Part shown: piece by piece, positions 42,288 through 50,559 of the stretch | How the letters are laid out: each line of letters starts with the position of its first letter | Numbering within the stretch: the first letter of the stretch is position 1 | Assembly: GCF_018128925.1 (NCBI RefSeq) | Contig: NZ_CP067007.1 | Span: 1,032,164 to 1,096,163, forward strand | Length of the DNA stretch: 64,000 nt | Reading direction: 5' to 3' | DNA from: Nitrosopumilus sp. K4 | Lineage (GTDB): Archaea > Thermoproteota > Nitrososphaeria > Nitrososphaerales > Nitrosopumilaceae | Translations under genes and position numbers: made by a program | The notes under the pieces: generated by a model | What the model was told of the DNA's origin: nothing | Database searches by the model: none | Seen by the model: only the letters and a program-made list of their open reading frames with translations

Positions 42288-42797
42288 ATGAGTACGGTAA
42301 ATATTCCAGACGAGTTTGACAAGACGATAAAAAAGCTACCACTAGAAGAGAGATTCAGGAAACTTGAAGAGATTTTCAAGACGTCAAAGGATGAATCTGA
42401 AAGATGGGATGCAGTTTGGCTAGGAGGGGAAATTCCTGTCGAAGTTAACCTACAGGGACCATTGTTTGAAAAAATGACCGATTTGTTTGCATGGGTTTTA
42501 AAAAACGATCCAAATGATGTTGTGCGTCACGAAGTATGCTATCAAATTGCAGCTAGAAACATGAGGAGGATAATCCCAGAGTTAGCGCATGCTGCAAATT
42601 ATGATCCAAGTCCCCTTGTGCGCCATGAGGCAACAGAGTGTTTGATGATCATCAGGGCAACTGATCAAATATCAGCAATCGAGAGATCCCTTAAAGATGA
42701 AAACGAAAGTGTCAGAAATACAGCTGAGCTTGTCCTAAAAAGAATGAAGAGATACAAATCACAGTTTGATGCAAAATCTGAATGGGTTTCAATCTAG
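42288..42797 (+). CDS. HEAT-repeat protein with two His-Glu pairs
   Basis: 169 aa. Three to four HEAT-like helical pairs. Two of them carry His-Glu: R-H-E-V-C-Y (H81-E82) and R-H-E-A-T-E (H113-E114), 32 residues apart. Eukaryotic deoxyhypusine hydroxylase (DOHH) uses four such pairs, two per half with 33-residue spacing, to hold a diiron centre, so this protein looks like one DOHH half. An alternative is a scaffold of the PBS-lyase HEAT family. Its stop overlaps the opposing membrane gene by 4 bp. Confidence 0.75.
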   Translation: MSTVNIPDEFDKTIKKLPLEERFRKLEEIFKTSKDESERWDAVWLGGEIPVEVNLQGPLFEKMTDLFAWVLKNDPNDVVRHEVCYQIAARNMRRIIPELAHAANYDPSPLVRHEATECLMIIRATDQISAIERSLKDENESVRNTAELVLKRMKRYKSQFDAKSEWVSI

Positions 42798-43570
42798 ATT
42801 GTCTTTATGTGCTTACATAGTGCATAGATGACAAACATGTTTGCTACAAACCATACTGTGGTTACAGGATGTGCATCAGAATATTCTCCAAATATCTCCA
42901 GGTGATAGTACCATACATCTCCTGCAGCGTTTATCATCAGACCAATCACCAAAAGCAACCACACAGTACCCAACGTTCCTTGGCGAAATGTCAATGCGCC
43001 AACAATAGTAAAAGACAAGGTAACTGATGCACCACTAACAAAAATCAGTCCATAGTAAAAGTCAAAATTTGCCTCAGCATCTGGAACACCAAGAGACATT
43101 GTAACATAGACTACAATTGCAAAAACAGGAATTGCAGGAATCCAAAGTTTTTGTGTTTTTGAAAATCCCGAATTAAAGAAGCGGATGTTTAGCAACAAAT
43201 GTCCTAAAACTAAAGGGTATAAAGCAAAAAAGAAAACATCGGCAATTGAAGGGTATGGTTCTATATTGAAAACCAATTCAAATGAATAATACAACAACTC
43301 AGCTGTTACATAAGAGGTAAATCCTAAGCCCAGAAACAAGTAGGCTTTTGCCAGCACGCCTGTTTGATACTGTTTAGATACAAAAAATGCAACAACTGCT
43401 GCACCTCCAGCAAAAACCACAGAAAGTGAGAATGCAAAGATTCCAACATCATCCTCAGACAAAAATTGCATTGATGTAAATATCGCAGCACCTGCCACCA
43501 AAATTGCTATTATTACATAGAGATTAAGCGGGTTTGAAAGAATTTCAGGAACTACATCAGGTTCGCCCAT
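42794..43570 (-). CDS. Multi-span membrane protein, unknown function
   Basis: 258 aa with about eight hydrophobic helices and very short loops. An acidic motif (N-I-E-P-Y-P-S-I-A-D-V-F-F-F) lies between helices 3 and 4, and W-Y-Y-H-L-E-I-F near the end. This pattern occurs in archaeal integral membrane proteins sometimes linked to sensor kinases, but no kinase domain is attached here. Confidence 0.7.
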   Translation of the reverse strand: MGEPDVVPEILSNPLNLYVIIAILVAGAAIFTSMQFLSEDDVGIFAFSLSVVFAGGAAVVAFFVSKQYQTGVLAKAYLFLGLGFTSYVTAELLYYSFELVFNIEPYPSIADVFFFALYPLVLGHLLLNIRFFNSGFSKTQKLWIPAIPVFAIVVYVTMSLGVPDAEANFDFYYGLIFVSGASVTLSFTIVGALTFRQGTLGTVWLLLVIGLMINAAGDVWYYHLEIFGEYSDAHPVTTVWFVANMFVIYALCKHIKTI

Positions 43571-43643
43571 AAAAATCTCACAAATTACTCATTGATGTAT
43601 GTTTCTTTAATGTTCAATAAAACATAGTTTGTGAAAAATTTTG

Positions 43644-44252
43644 TTATAACTGTTGAATGGTTTGAAGTATGGAACTGTTTTGTTGCTGATGTTCTGTTAA
43701 CTGCAATTCAACGACAACATTGTTTTTCTCTATGTTAATCTTGACATTGTTTATTACAGAAACATACTTGTTGATTTTTTTATTGTCTTTTATTATCTGG
43801 CCCACACTTACCAGTAACCCATCATCAATTAGACTGTTAATCTTCCTATATCCCGAAGTTTGAGGTAAATTGCAATCATCTAAAATATCTGCAATTATTT
43901 TTGGTTTGTCTAAAACAGATTCTATAATTTTCTTTTTTTCAGGATCGCCAAAATTTTGCAAGATCGTAGAGCTGATTTGTGAGGACTTTATTGTATGCCA
44001 ATTGCCTTTGGATTTTTTTGAGTTGGTTTGAAAAATATCTTCAAAGATTTTTCTTTCAACACCATCTGCACCCTTTCCAAAAAATTCTCGTAATACAAGA
44101 TCAAACTTTTCAAATTGTTCAATTGACTGGGTAAGAGAAATTCCAAATTTTTCAAATAACCTATCTTCAATTTTTTTTATGGCCTTATCTCCAAGATGAG
44201 TTCTTATTACTTCATTTAATGACTTTGCAAGAAGATGATCAAAACCGACCAT
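43644..44252 (-). CDS. Winged-helix regulator with thaumarchaeal-type N-terminal domain
   Basis: 202 aa from ATG 44252 (M-V-G-F-D-H-L-L-A-K-S). N-terminal helical domain (about residues 1-75), then a winged helix near 105-160 (I-L-D-D-C-N-L-P-Q-T-S-G-Y-R-K-I-N-S-L-I-D-D-G-L-L) and a short beta C-terminal part. A TATA-like ACATATATTAAT centred about 30 bp upstream supports this start over the longer frame. Divergent from the receiver gene at 44478, which has a palindrome at its promoter. Confidence 0.75.
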   Translation of the reverse strand: MVGFDHLLAKSLNEVIRTHLGDKAIKKIEDRLFEKFGISLTQSIEQFEKFDLVLREFFGKGADGVERKIFEDIFQTNSKKSKGNWHTIKSSQISSTILQNFGDPEKKKIIESVLDKPKIIADILDDCNLPQTSGYRKINSLIDDGLLVSVGQIIKDNKKINKYVSVINNVKINIEKNNVVVELQLTEHQQQNSSILQTIQQL

Positions 44253-44461
44253 GTTTTTTGTATCTAGTAATAGTTTATTAATATATGTAAAATCAAGGTA
44301 ATACAACTAAAAGTAACAGTTTATTCCCAATTTTGGCAATATAGTTTTCAGCATCATAGTAAAATAGGAAATTCATGCGTAAATGACAGACAAAATCAAT
44401 TCTTTCTCTGATTGTGTCATTTTATTCAGGATACACGAAGATAATAATTTTAAATACTATT

Positions 44462-44479
44462 ATTTCCAAATTTGGAAAT
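44462..44479. promoter_or_regulatory. 18-bp perfect palindrome at the receiver-gene start
   Basis: ATTTCCAAATTTGGAAAT is its own reverse complement. It sits between a TATA-like TTTAAATA (44448-44456) and the ATG at 44478, exactly where a repressor would block initiation. A looser copy with the same CCAA-N2-TTGG core is at 44324-44339 in the same intergenic region. Confidence 0.65.
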
Positions 44480-44870
44480 GATGATGCAGGGAACTGCAAT
44501 TGTGATAGACGATGATCCAGATATTGCAGATGTATTTTCAGAATTGCTTAGTTTACAGGGAATAGAAATACTCGGAATAGGATACAACGGAGTAGACGCA
44601 ATTAACCTGTTTTCTCAAAAATCACCATCTATTGTTTTCATGGATGTACACATGCCAAAACTTAACGGGATTGAAGCACTTAAAAGAATCAAAAAAGAAT
44701 CACCAGAATCCACAGTAGTCATGGTTACAGGAGATCTTTCATCAGACTTGGTGACCACTTTAGAAGATATCGGGGCAAATACAATTATTCACAAGCCATT
44801 TAACATGGACAAAATTCTAAACGTGTTAAGAGAGATTCAAAAATCAAACAAGATGGTCACTCAAATATAA
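44478..44870 (+). CDS. Single-domain response regulator (CheY-like receiver)
   Basis: 130 aa. Receiver fold with acidic D-D-D-P near the N terminus, phospho-acceptor Asp in V-F-M-D-V-H-M-P, Thr in V-M-V-T-G-D and Lys in I-H-K-P-F. No output domain, so it acts by protein contact. ATG 44478 fits the TATA spacing; two more in-frame ATG codons follow directly. No histidine kinase is encoded nearby. Confidence 0.92.
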   Translation: MMMQGTAIVIDDDPDIADVFSELLSLQGIEILGIGYNGVDAINLFSQKSPSIVFMDVHMPKLNGIEALKRIKKESPESTVVMVTGDLSSDLVTTLEDIGANTIIHKPFNMDKILNVLREIQKSNKMVTQI

Positions 44871-44946
44871 TTTGTCCATTACATGTTTGAAAATTCTTCT
44901 TTATATGTGATAAAGAATTTATAGTAATACTTTCATAAAATCACAT

Positions 44947-45195
44947 ATGGTGAAACATAAATCTCTTTCTTCAGTTTTAGTAAGATTTCGATTTGATGGA
45001 GATAAAAAATCAGAAATTGCAAATTTAACTTATGAGCAATATTCGAATCTAAAAGAACTTCCAATTACAGTTGAATGTAAGATAGTCACAAATCAAAAAC
45101 CCACATTATCTAAATCAGACGTGAAAAGACTAGAAAAAAAACTTGCAGATGCAATTGCAAAATCAAAATCACACACGCAGAGATTGGCCGAATAG
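44947..45195 (+). CDS. Small basic protein, unknown function
   Basis: 82 aa. Strand-rich N-terminal half (S-S-V-L-V-R-F-R-F-D-G, I-T-V-E-C-K-I-V) and a lysine-rich C-terminal helix (K-S-D-V-K-R-L-E-K-K-L-A-D-A-I-A-K). A possible TATA (CTTTATATGTG) lies about 45 bp upstream. Looks lineage-specific; nucleic-acid binding is possible from charge only. Confidence 0.6.
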   Translation: MVKHKSLSSVLVRFRFDGDKKSEIANLTYEQYSNLKELPITVECKIVTNQKPTLSKSDVKRLEKKLADAIAKSKSHTQRLAE

Positions 45196-45321
45196 CACCC
45201 TGCCTGTTTGATCATTTACGTGCGATATTGCTTTACATCCTGAAAATTTCACTATGGTGTATTTTGCATTATGATGATTCATCCCACGTGTTTTGATGGA
45301 ATTTACAATATGAGTATAAAA

Positions 45322-45422
45322 TGGCGCCGGGAGGGAGATTTGAACTCCCGTTCCCTTGCGAGAACGCGCTTTATGGTTAATTATTTCCAGGCGCGCGCCC
45401 TACCAGGCTAGGCGACCCCGGC
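45322..45422 (-). tRNA. tRNA-Ser(GGA) with 14-nt intron and encoded CCA
   Basis: Acceptor GCCGGGG (5' end at 45422) pairs with TCCCGGC (45326-45332), discriminator G, then genome-encoded CCA at 45322-45324. D stem GCCT/GGGC, anticodon stem CGCGC/GCGCG, long variable arm (TTCTC-GCAA-GGGAA) and T arm GGGAG/CTCCC with loop TTCAAAT. Long arm plus G73 mean tRNA-Ser. The anticodon loop is 21 nt instead of 7, so an intron of about 14 nt sits after C-T-G-G-A-A; the anticodon is then GGA. TGG of the loop can pair with CCA in the intron, as in archaeal splicing motifs. Confidence 0.92.
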
Positions 45423-45455
45423 ACAGTCTTACGACAAAGTAACTCGGGGAAATTT

Positions 45456-45469
45456 GATTATATATTATG
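45456..45469 (-). promoter_or_regulatory. TATA box of tRNA-Ser
   Basis: Minus-strand ATAATATATAATC, centred about 40 bp upstream of the mature 5' end, which would leave a short 5' leader for RNase P. Confidence 0.5.
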
Positions 45470-45484
45470 TTACATAAAATGAGA

Positions 45485-45931
45485 TCATTTCCATATGTTG
45501 ATTGGTATTGATCTTTCTATCTTGCTTCCTTGATCATCAATTCCTCCTGCATGAATTTTGTACAATCCCTCCAATGCAGCATCCCCATCATTTTTTATTT
45601 GATCCCAAACAAATTCAACTTCTTCGTAAGGCTCAAGAGTAGAAATGACCTGAGTAGATGTTGGAGAATACATCAACATGCCAGAAAGTCCAGTAACCCT
45701 TAGGCCATATGACGCGTCTGAAAATATCAGTGGAACAGTTCCAGAATTTACAATTCTTATTTTGATTTGTTCGCCTTTTTTGTAATCAGATTTTTCAGTC
45801 AATACAGAAAGAGAAGGTCCGATTTCATATTCTAGTTGATTAGGATCTTTAATATCAATCAGATAAATCCCATAAAAGAATCCCGATAAGATACCTACGC
45901 CAATAAAGATTACAAGACTTTTTGCTAGCAT
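45485..45931 (-). CDS. Membrane-anchored Ig-like protein
   Basis: 148 aa. N-terminal hydrophobic segment (L-V-I-F-I-G-V-G-I-L-S-G-F-F-Y-G-I-Y) then one beta-sandwich domain (E-Q-I-K-I-R-I-V-N-S-G-T-V-P-L-I-F-S-D and L-E-P-Y-E-E-V-E-F-V-W) resembling intracellular-proteinase-inhibitor (BsuPI)-like or other Ig-like extracellular domains. Follows cbf5 by 13 bp; probably the last gene of that transcript. Confidence 0.7.
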   Translation of the reverse strand: MLAKSLVIFIGVGILSGFFYGIYLIDIKDPNQLEYEIGPSLSVLTEKSDYKKGEQIKIRIVNSGTVPLIFSDASYGLRVTGLSGMLMYSPTSTQVISTLEPYEEVEFVWDQIKNDGDAALEGLYKIHAGGIDDQGSKIERSIPINIWK

Positions 45932-45944
45932 TTTTCAAATAAGA

Positions 45945-46943
45945 TTATTCTTTTTGGGTAGGTTTTGTTCTCCATTTTTTTGGATATGTGTTGGGAGCCA
46001 TGATTATTCGTCTAGTCTCAAATGCATAGCCTTTTGTTGCCTCTTTGATTTCTTCTTCATACATTTGAGATTCAGCTAGTGCAACTGCCTCTCCTTTTTG
46101 AGTATAGATTGCAACAATGTCACCTTTTTTCAAATTAGGGGAAATTTTCAAGATTCCAGGTATTGCAAGCTGTGCACCATGACACAATGCATCAACGGCA
46201 GAATCTCGAATTACAACTGATTTTAATTCGCTTAGTGCAACCTCAACTGGTTTTATCATCGTCATTAGTTTAGAGTCGTCTTTTTTCTCTTCCCACTGAG
46301 CATATGCATCTGCAAGCTCATGCATCGTAACGAGTCCATCAGTCTCTCGGAATTGATCAACCCTAGTTCTCCTCAGCTCAATCATTGTGCCTCCCGGGCC
46401 TAAAATTTCACCAATGTCGTAGTATAATTTTCGAATGTACGTTCCTGCCTCACACAAAACTCTCATCAGGAGCAGTCTCTCTTTTTGCTCTAATACTTCT
46501 AGTTCATAGATAGTTCTTGTTCTTGTTTTTCTAACAACAGCAGAACGTTGTGGTGGTTTTTGATATATTTCTCCAACAAACATGTCTAAAACTTCTTTGA
46601 GTTTTTCTTTTGATGGAAGAGAATGGATTCTGCCAAGTGCATGATATTCCTTTGGACCATACAGTAAGACGCCTAAGGCTTTTGTTGCCTCGCCTAATCC
46701 GAGCGGCAATACTCCAGACACCTGAGGATCAAGTGTTCCGCTGTGACCAATCTTTGGAATTTTCAAAATTCGTTTTGCCCAAGCAACCGTTTCATGACTA
46801 GTAGGGCCCGGAGGTTTGTCAAGAAGGATGATTCCATAGTTCAGAAGCTGTTCTAATGTTCTTTTGTCATAGTATGTGCCATATGCATCATCTGTGATGT
46901 CTTGATCAATTTCTATTAGGTTTTCTAATTGTTTTAGCGTCAT
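45945..46943 (-). CDS. cbf5: tRNA/rRNA pseudouridine synthase Cbf5 (TruB family)
   Basis: 332 aa. Catalytic Asp in G-H-S-G-T-L-D-P near residue 70, L-D-K-P-P-G-P-T-S-H-E near 40, then a C-terminal PUA domain (about 255-330). Archaeal Cbf5 is the catalytic subunit of H/ACA RNPs guiding rRNA pseudouridylation and can act on tRNA U55. Overlaps cmk by 4 bp. Confidence 0.96.
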   Translation of the reverse strand: MTLKQLENLIEIDQDITDDAYGTYYDKRTLEQLLNYGIILLDKPPGPTSHETVAWAKRILKIPKIGHSGTLDPQVSGVLPLGLGEATKALGVLLYGPKEYHALGRIHSLPSKEKLKEVLDMFVGEIYQKPPQRSAVVRKTRTRTIYELEVLEQKERLLLMRVLCEAGTYIRKLYYDIGEILGPGGTMIELRRTRVDQFRETDGLVTMHELADAYAQWEEKKDDSKLMTMIKPVEVALSELKSVVIRDSAVDALCHGAQLAIPGILKISPNLKKGDIVAIYTQKGEAVALAESQMYEEEIKEATKGYAFETRRIIMAPNTYPKKWRTKPTQKE

Positions 46944-47500
46944 AGTAGTTTTCTCACAGTTTCTTTTGCAACATCAATTACTTGTTGTGCTGTAAGATGA
47001 TCAGTATTAATAATTACATCAAAAACTGACTTGTCATCACCAAAATCAAAATCATATAGTTTTTTGTACAATGCTTTGTTTTTGTCAAATCTTTCCTTTG
47101 TTACCTCATATGCCTCCTCTGAGCTCATGTTGTCTCTGGTCTGCATTCTTTTTGTGCTGCTTGCATGAGAGCCTTCAAGCCATATTTTGATGCCATCTGT
47201 GATAAGCCAGGGCAATGTGTAACTTGTAATTACCATCCCACCTTCATTGAAAAGATTGGTTAATTTCTCATCTAGTTTTTTGTCAAACTCATCGTTTTGT
47301 TCTCTTTGAGATAAAAACTGCATACCTTCTTTTGTATCCCACCAGTCATCACCATCAGAATTGAATCCGTGTTCTTTTGCCATCTCCTTTAGGACATCAC
47401 CACCACTAAGATACTTGAGGTTGAATTCTTCGGCTAGTCCTTTGGCAACAGTGGTTTTTCCGACTGCAGGAGGGCCAGAAATTACAATTGATTTTGTCAA
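46940..47500 (-). CDS. cmk: Cytidylate kinase
   Basis: 186 aa from TTG. P-loop G-P-P-A-V-G-K-T-T near residue 8, then A-E-E-F-N-L-K-Y-L-S-G-G-D-V. Archaeal CMK-type proteins of this size convert CMP to CDP. Sits between the EMC3-like gene and cbf5 in the usual spc-operon tail; overlaps both by 4 bp. Confidence 0.9.
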   Translation of the reverse strand: MTKSIVISGPPAVGKTTVAKGLAEEFNLKYLSGGDVLKEMAKEHGFNSDGDDWWDTKEGMQFLSQREQNDEFDKKLDEKLTNLFNEGGMVITSYTLPWLITDGIKIWLEGSHASSTKRMQTRDNMSSEEAYEVTKERFDKNKALYKKLYDFDFGDDKSVFDVIINTDHLTAQQVIDVAKETVRKLL

Positions 47501-48141
47501 CCTAGATCCATTGAAGTTTTGGTTAGTTTCATAATTATACCGCTAAAAGCGATTGATGAAAGAAAATACCAAGCCCAAAGGAATAATGCATTTTCTTGTT
47601 GGCAGACATGTTCAGGATCTGCTGCCTGTTCAGCAGTACAAGTTAGTTGGAAAAAGTCACCAGGTATGACATTTAATGGAATTGGAGAAACTGCAACTGT
47701 GTATGCAAACAGATGTGGCAACACAAAATAGAAAATCAAAATTAAAGGAACAAATGTAATCATCATTGGTCTCATATTCATCTGCATCATTTCCATTGAC
47801 ATCTTGTTCATGTATGCAGATTTTTTGTTGAGTTCATTGATCTTTGATTGGTCTTTTGCTCTCATTGCTGCCATTCTTTCTTTTTGGAATGCGCGTGTCT
47901 CTTTCATGATTCTTTTTAGCTTGACTTGATCTACCATCTTCTTTCTAACAGCAGAGTTAAACAAGTTCAGCATTATTCCAAACCCGGCAACTGCAAATAG
48001 TGTTGGAACCATTCCTTTCACTATAGGGTCGTCGCTTCCAAGTGCCCCTCTATCTCCTCCAAAAAAGTCAAACTGGAGGACTAGAGAGTCCAGGTTGTAA
48101 AAGAAAGAATCAAGAAATAAGAAGATAAAATTAACGTCCAT
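47497..48141 (-). CDS. EMC3/TMCO1/YidC-superfamily membrane protein (DUF106)
   Basis: 214 aa. Three transmembrane helices with a charged coiled-coil between the first two (K-L-K-R-I-M-K-E-T-R-A-F-Q-K-E-R), the Oxa1/Get1/EMC3/TMCO1 plan. Archaeal DUF106 proteins help insert membrane proteins; the gene sits between adkA and cmk beside secY as usual. The extra loop with two Cys (L-T-C-T-A-E and H-V-C-Q) is outside and may be disulfide bonded. Confidence 0.9.
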   Translation of the reverse strand: MDVNFIFLFLDSFFYNLDSLVLQFDFFGGDRGALGSDDPIVKGMVPTLFAVAGFGIMLNLFNSAVRKKMVDQVKLKRIMKETRAFQKERMAAMRAKDQSKINELNKKSAYMNKMSMEMMQMNMRPMMITFVPLILIFYFVLPHLFAYTVAVSPIPLNVIPGDFFQLTCTAEQAADPEHVCQQENALFLWAWYFLSSIAFSGIIMKLTKTSMDLG

Positions 48142-48144
48142 TTT

Positions 48145-48723
48145 TTACAGTCCTAATGAATTAATGATCTTTTCTGCTGCTTCATCAATCTTTCCCTCCC
48201 TATTGAGCACGTATTTGATTGGAGCACCACAAATCACCGCACATGCTGAGATTATTCCAGATTGAAAGTCAAGTTCTTTTTTGACATTTGCAAGGGTGAT
48301 TTTGTCTCTGTTTCTAGTAAAATCTTTGATTCTTCTGCTATAGATCTCTTCAGGTTTTGCTGAAACAGATACAAAGTTTGTGGGTTTGATAATTTTTAAA
48401 ACATGTTCTGGCAATCCCGGATAGTATCCTTCAGGGGAGCTGATGAATGCATGAGTGTCAATGATTACCACATCATCAGTCATGCTTGCAAGTTTCTCAG
48501 CTGCAATCTTTTGCAGTTTTTGTTGTTCTGTAACTGCTAGTTTTCTTAGATCATCGCGGTCTTCTAGTCCATTTTCTTTGGCAACATCAAACATCAAAGT
48601 ACCAAAGCTGTAAACGTTAACTGTTTTGTTTTGTTCTTTTAGCATTTCAACTACTCGTTTTAGTAAAGAGGTCTTTCCTACGCCAGGAATTCCTACCATT
48701 ACAACCTTCTTATTTTCTACCAA
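48145..48723 (-). CDS. adkA: Archaeal adenylate kinase
   Basis: 192 aa from TTG 48723 (V-E-N-K-K-V-V-M-V-G-I-P-G). P-loop G-I-P-G-V-G-K-T near residue 10; length and sequence are of the archaeal trimeric AdkA rather than bacterial Adk. The longer frame start at 48750 lies wholly inside secY. Overlaps the end of secY by 14 bp. Confidence 0.93.
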   Translation of the reverse strand: MVENKKVVMVGIPGVGKTSLLKRVVEMLKEQNKTVNVYSFGTLMFDVAKENGLEDRDDLRKLAVTEQQKLQKIAAEKLASMTDDVVIIDTHAFISSPEGYYPGLPEHVLKIIKPTNFVSVSAKPEEIYSRRIKDFTRNRDKITLANVKKELDFQSGIISACAVICGAPIKYVLNREGKIDEAAEKIINSLGL

Positions 48724-50140
48724 GTAAAGCACCCAGCCGTGGCATAACAACTTCGACTTGTTCTCTTACTAGTTGAGTGTAATAGTTGATGAGAATATCC
48801 ACCATAAGTAAAATTCCGATACCAGAACCAAATACTCCCAGTACATCAGAGACACCTGCTAATGCACCCAAAATCATTGAACCAATTATCGTTACAGATG
48901 GAATGTACTTGTTTAGCAGTGCTTCAACAGGTTTGTTTGATCTTCTGAATCCTGGAATTTGTACATCTGCATCAAGTAAGTTTTGAGCAGCACTCTTTGG
49001 GGACAAACCACCAAGCTCGACCCAAAGTCTACCAAAGACAACAACAATTCCAATCATAAACAAAACATATCCTACAGCTCTTCCAGGATCTAGTGCTGCA
49101 ACATCAAGACCTCTTGGAGGAGTGATGTAGTAGATAAGACCTCCAATTGGAGTCGAAGGACTTGTCGGGTCAAACTGCCCTATAATGTTCATAAACGCAT
49201 TATTGTTTCGCGGGTTAAAGTTTGCCCAGAACATCTGTCCAATGAATACAGCATTTGCAGTAAGTGCAGATGCCAAGATAACTGGAATGTTAGAGACATA
49301 CATCATTTTGATTGGGTAAACTGCAGAGAATCCTCTATACTTTGTAGATACGATTGGAATCTCAATTTTCATACCTTGTGTGAATACCAGTATCAGCAAG
49401 ATACCCGCCGTAAGACAAAGCCCGAATATGCTAGGAAGTTGGTTTGAACGGAATAAGATGTTGGATAGATCACCGCCCATAATTGACTGGCCAATATATG
49501 GAATAATACCAATTGTTCCACCATCACCTGCAGGCAACGGGCTGAACATACTCCATAGAATCTGCTGAGCAACACCTGCCATGATAAACAGACTGATGCC
49601 AGAGCCTAGACCCCATCCCTTCTGTATCAGCTCGTCTAAGAACATGATAATTATCGATGCAGCCATCAACTGACCAATCATCACATACAAGACGTATGGT
49701 TCAGGAACTCCTGGGCCATAGACTGCTGCTGCGTATACGATTGATTCGGCAACAATTACAACATAAGTTACTAATTTAGTAGCAGTTTGAAAGATGCCTC
49801 TTTCTTCTGGTTTTTTGAAGTCAAATCTCAAAATCTCAGAACCCCTAAGCAATTGCATCAAGAGACCAGCAGTTACTATCGGCCCTATTCCTAGCTCCAC
49901 TAGAGTTCCTTGTTGTGATGCAAAGATGACTCTTGCAAACTGCAAAAAGTCAAACTCTGGTGCTGTTGCTCCAAACAGCGGAGTCTGTCCCATTACCATA
50001 TAGATCAAAAGTGCGATTCCACACCAAAGCAATCTAGTCGATAAGGGGATTTTCTTTTTTGGTTTAGGAACTTGAGGAAGGTATGGTTCTGCTTTGAAAA
50101 CGACCTTTCTGATAATGTTAGTTAGTGTACCCTCAGCCAT
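48710..50140 (-). CDS. secY: Preprotein translocase SecY (Sec61 alpha)
   Basis: 476 aa, ten transmembrane helices; plug region (P-L-F-G-A-T-A) and G-S-E-I-L-R-F-D-F loop near residue 95 are recognisable. Forms the protein-conducting channel with SecE (61609 in this window). Overlaps uL15 by 8 bp and is followed by adkA. Confidence 0.97.
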   Translation of the reverse strand: MAEGTLTNIIRKVVFKAEPYLPQVPKPKKKIPLSTRLLWCGIALLIYMVMGQTPLFGATAPEFDFLQFARVIFASQQGTLVELGIGPIVTAGLLMQLLRGSEILRFDFKKPEERGIFQTATKLVTYVVIVAESIVYAAAVYGPGVPEPYVLYVMIGQLMAASIIIMFLDELIQKGWGLGSGISLFIMAGVAQQILWSMFSPLPAGDGGTIGIIPYIGQSIMGGDLSNILFRSNQLPSIFGLCLTAGILLILVFTQGMKIEIPIVSTKYRGFSAVYPIKMMYVSNIPVILASALTANAVFIGQMFWANFNPRNNNAFMNIIGQFDPTSPSTPIGGLIYYITPPRGLDVAALDPGRAVGYVLFMIGIVVVFGRLWVELGGLSPKSAAQNLLDADVQIPGFRRSNKPVEALLNKYIPSVTIIGSMILGALAGVSDVLGVFGSGIGILLMVDILINYYTQLVREQVEVVMPRLGALLGRK

Positions 50141-50558
50141 TGTTATCTAACACCTCTCCTCCTACGGCTTTGATTTTCTCTTCGGCTGATGCGGTAAATC
50201 GGTTCACTTTGACAGTATAAGCAGTTGATGCCTTACCGCCACCAAGAAGCTTTTCAATACCTGCAGCTTCTAGGTCAATGACTTTTTTGCCTCCATCTTC
50301 TTTTCCGAATTTTGAGAATAGATCATCTAGATCGCGGACACTAGCCCATTTTTTGGTAATGTTTGGATGAGGTGGGTGAGTAGATTCATGGCCAAAATGA
50401 TTTGGTTCATCTTTTAACAAAGTACTATAATGATGCTTCATCATACCAGCAACTCCAAGACCACCTTTGTGACCGCTTGCACGGTGTTGAGCAACTTGGC
50501 CCCATCCCATGTTACGTCCGCCTCTGAGTTTTCTTGTTTTTCTTAGTCGAGTTGCCAT
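50133..50558 (-). CDS. rpl15: Ribosomal protein uL15
   Basis: 141 aa. Gly/Arg/Lys-rich N terminus (R-K-T-R-K-L-R-G-G-R-N-M-G-W-G and G-H-K-G-G-L-G-V-A-G-M) that penetrates 23S rRNA, then the globular domain with G-x-E-K-L-L-G-G-G. Last ribosomal gene before secY. Confidence 0.96.
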   Translation of the reverse strand: MATRLRKTRKLRGGRNMGWGQVAQHRASGHKGGLGVAGMMKHHYSTLLKDEPNHFGHESTHPPHPNITKKWASVRDLDDLFSKFGKEDGGKKVIDLEAAGIEKLLGGGKASTAYTVKVNRFTASAEEKIKAVGGEVLDNNG

Positions 50559-50559
50559 C

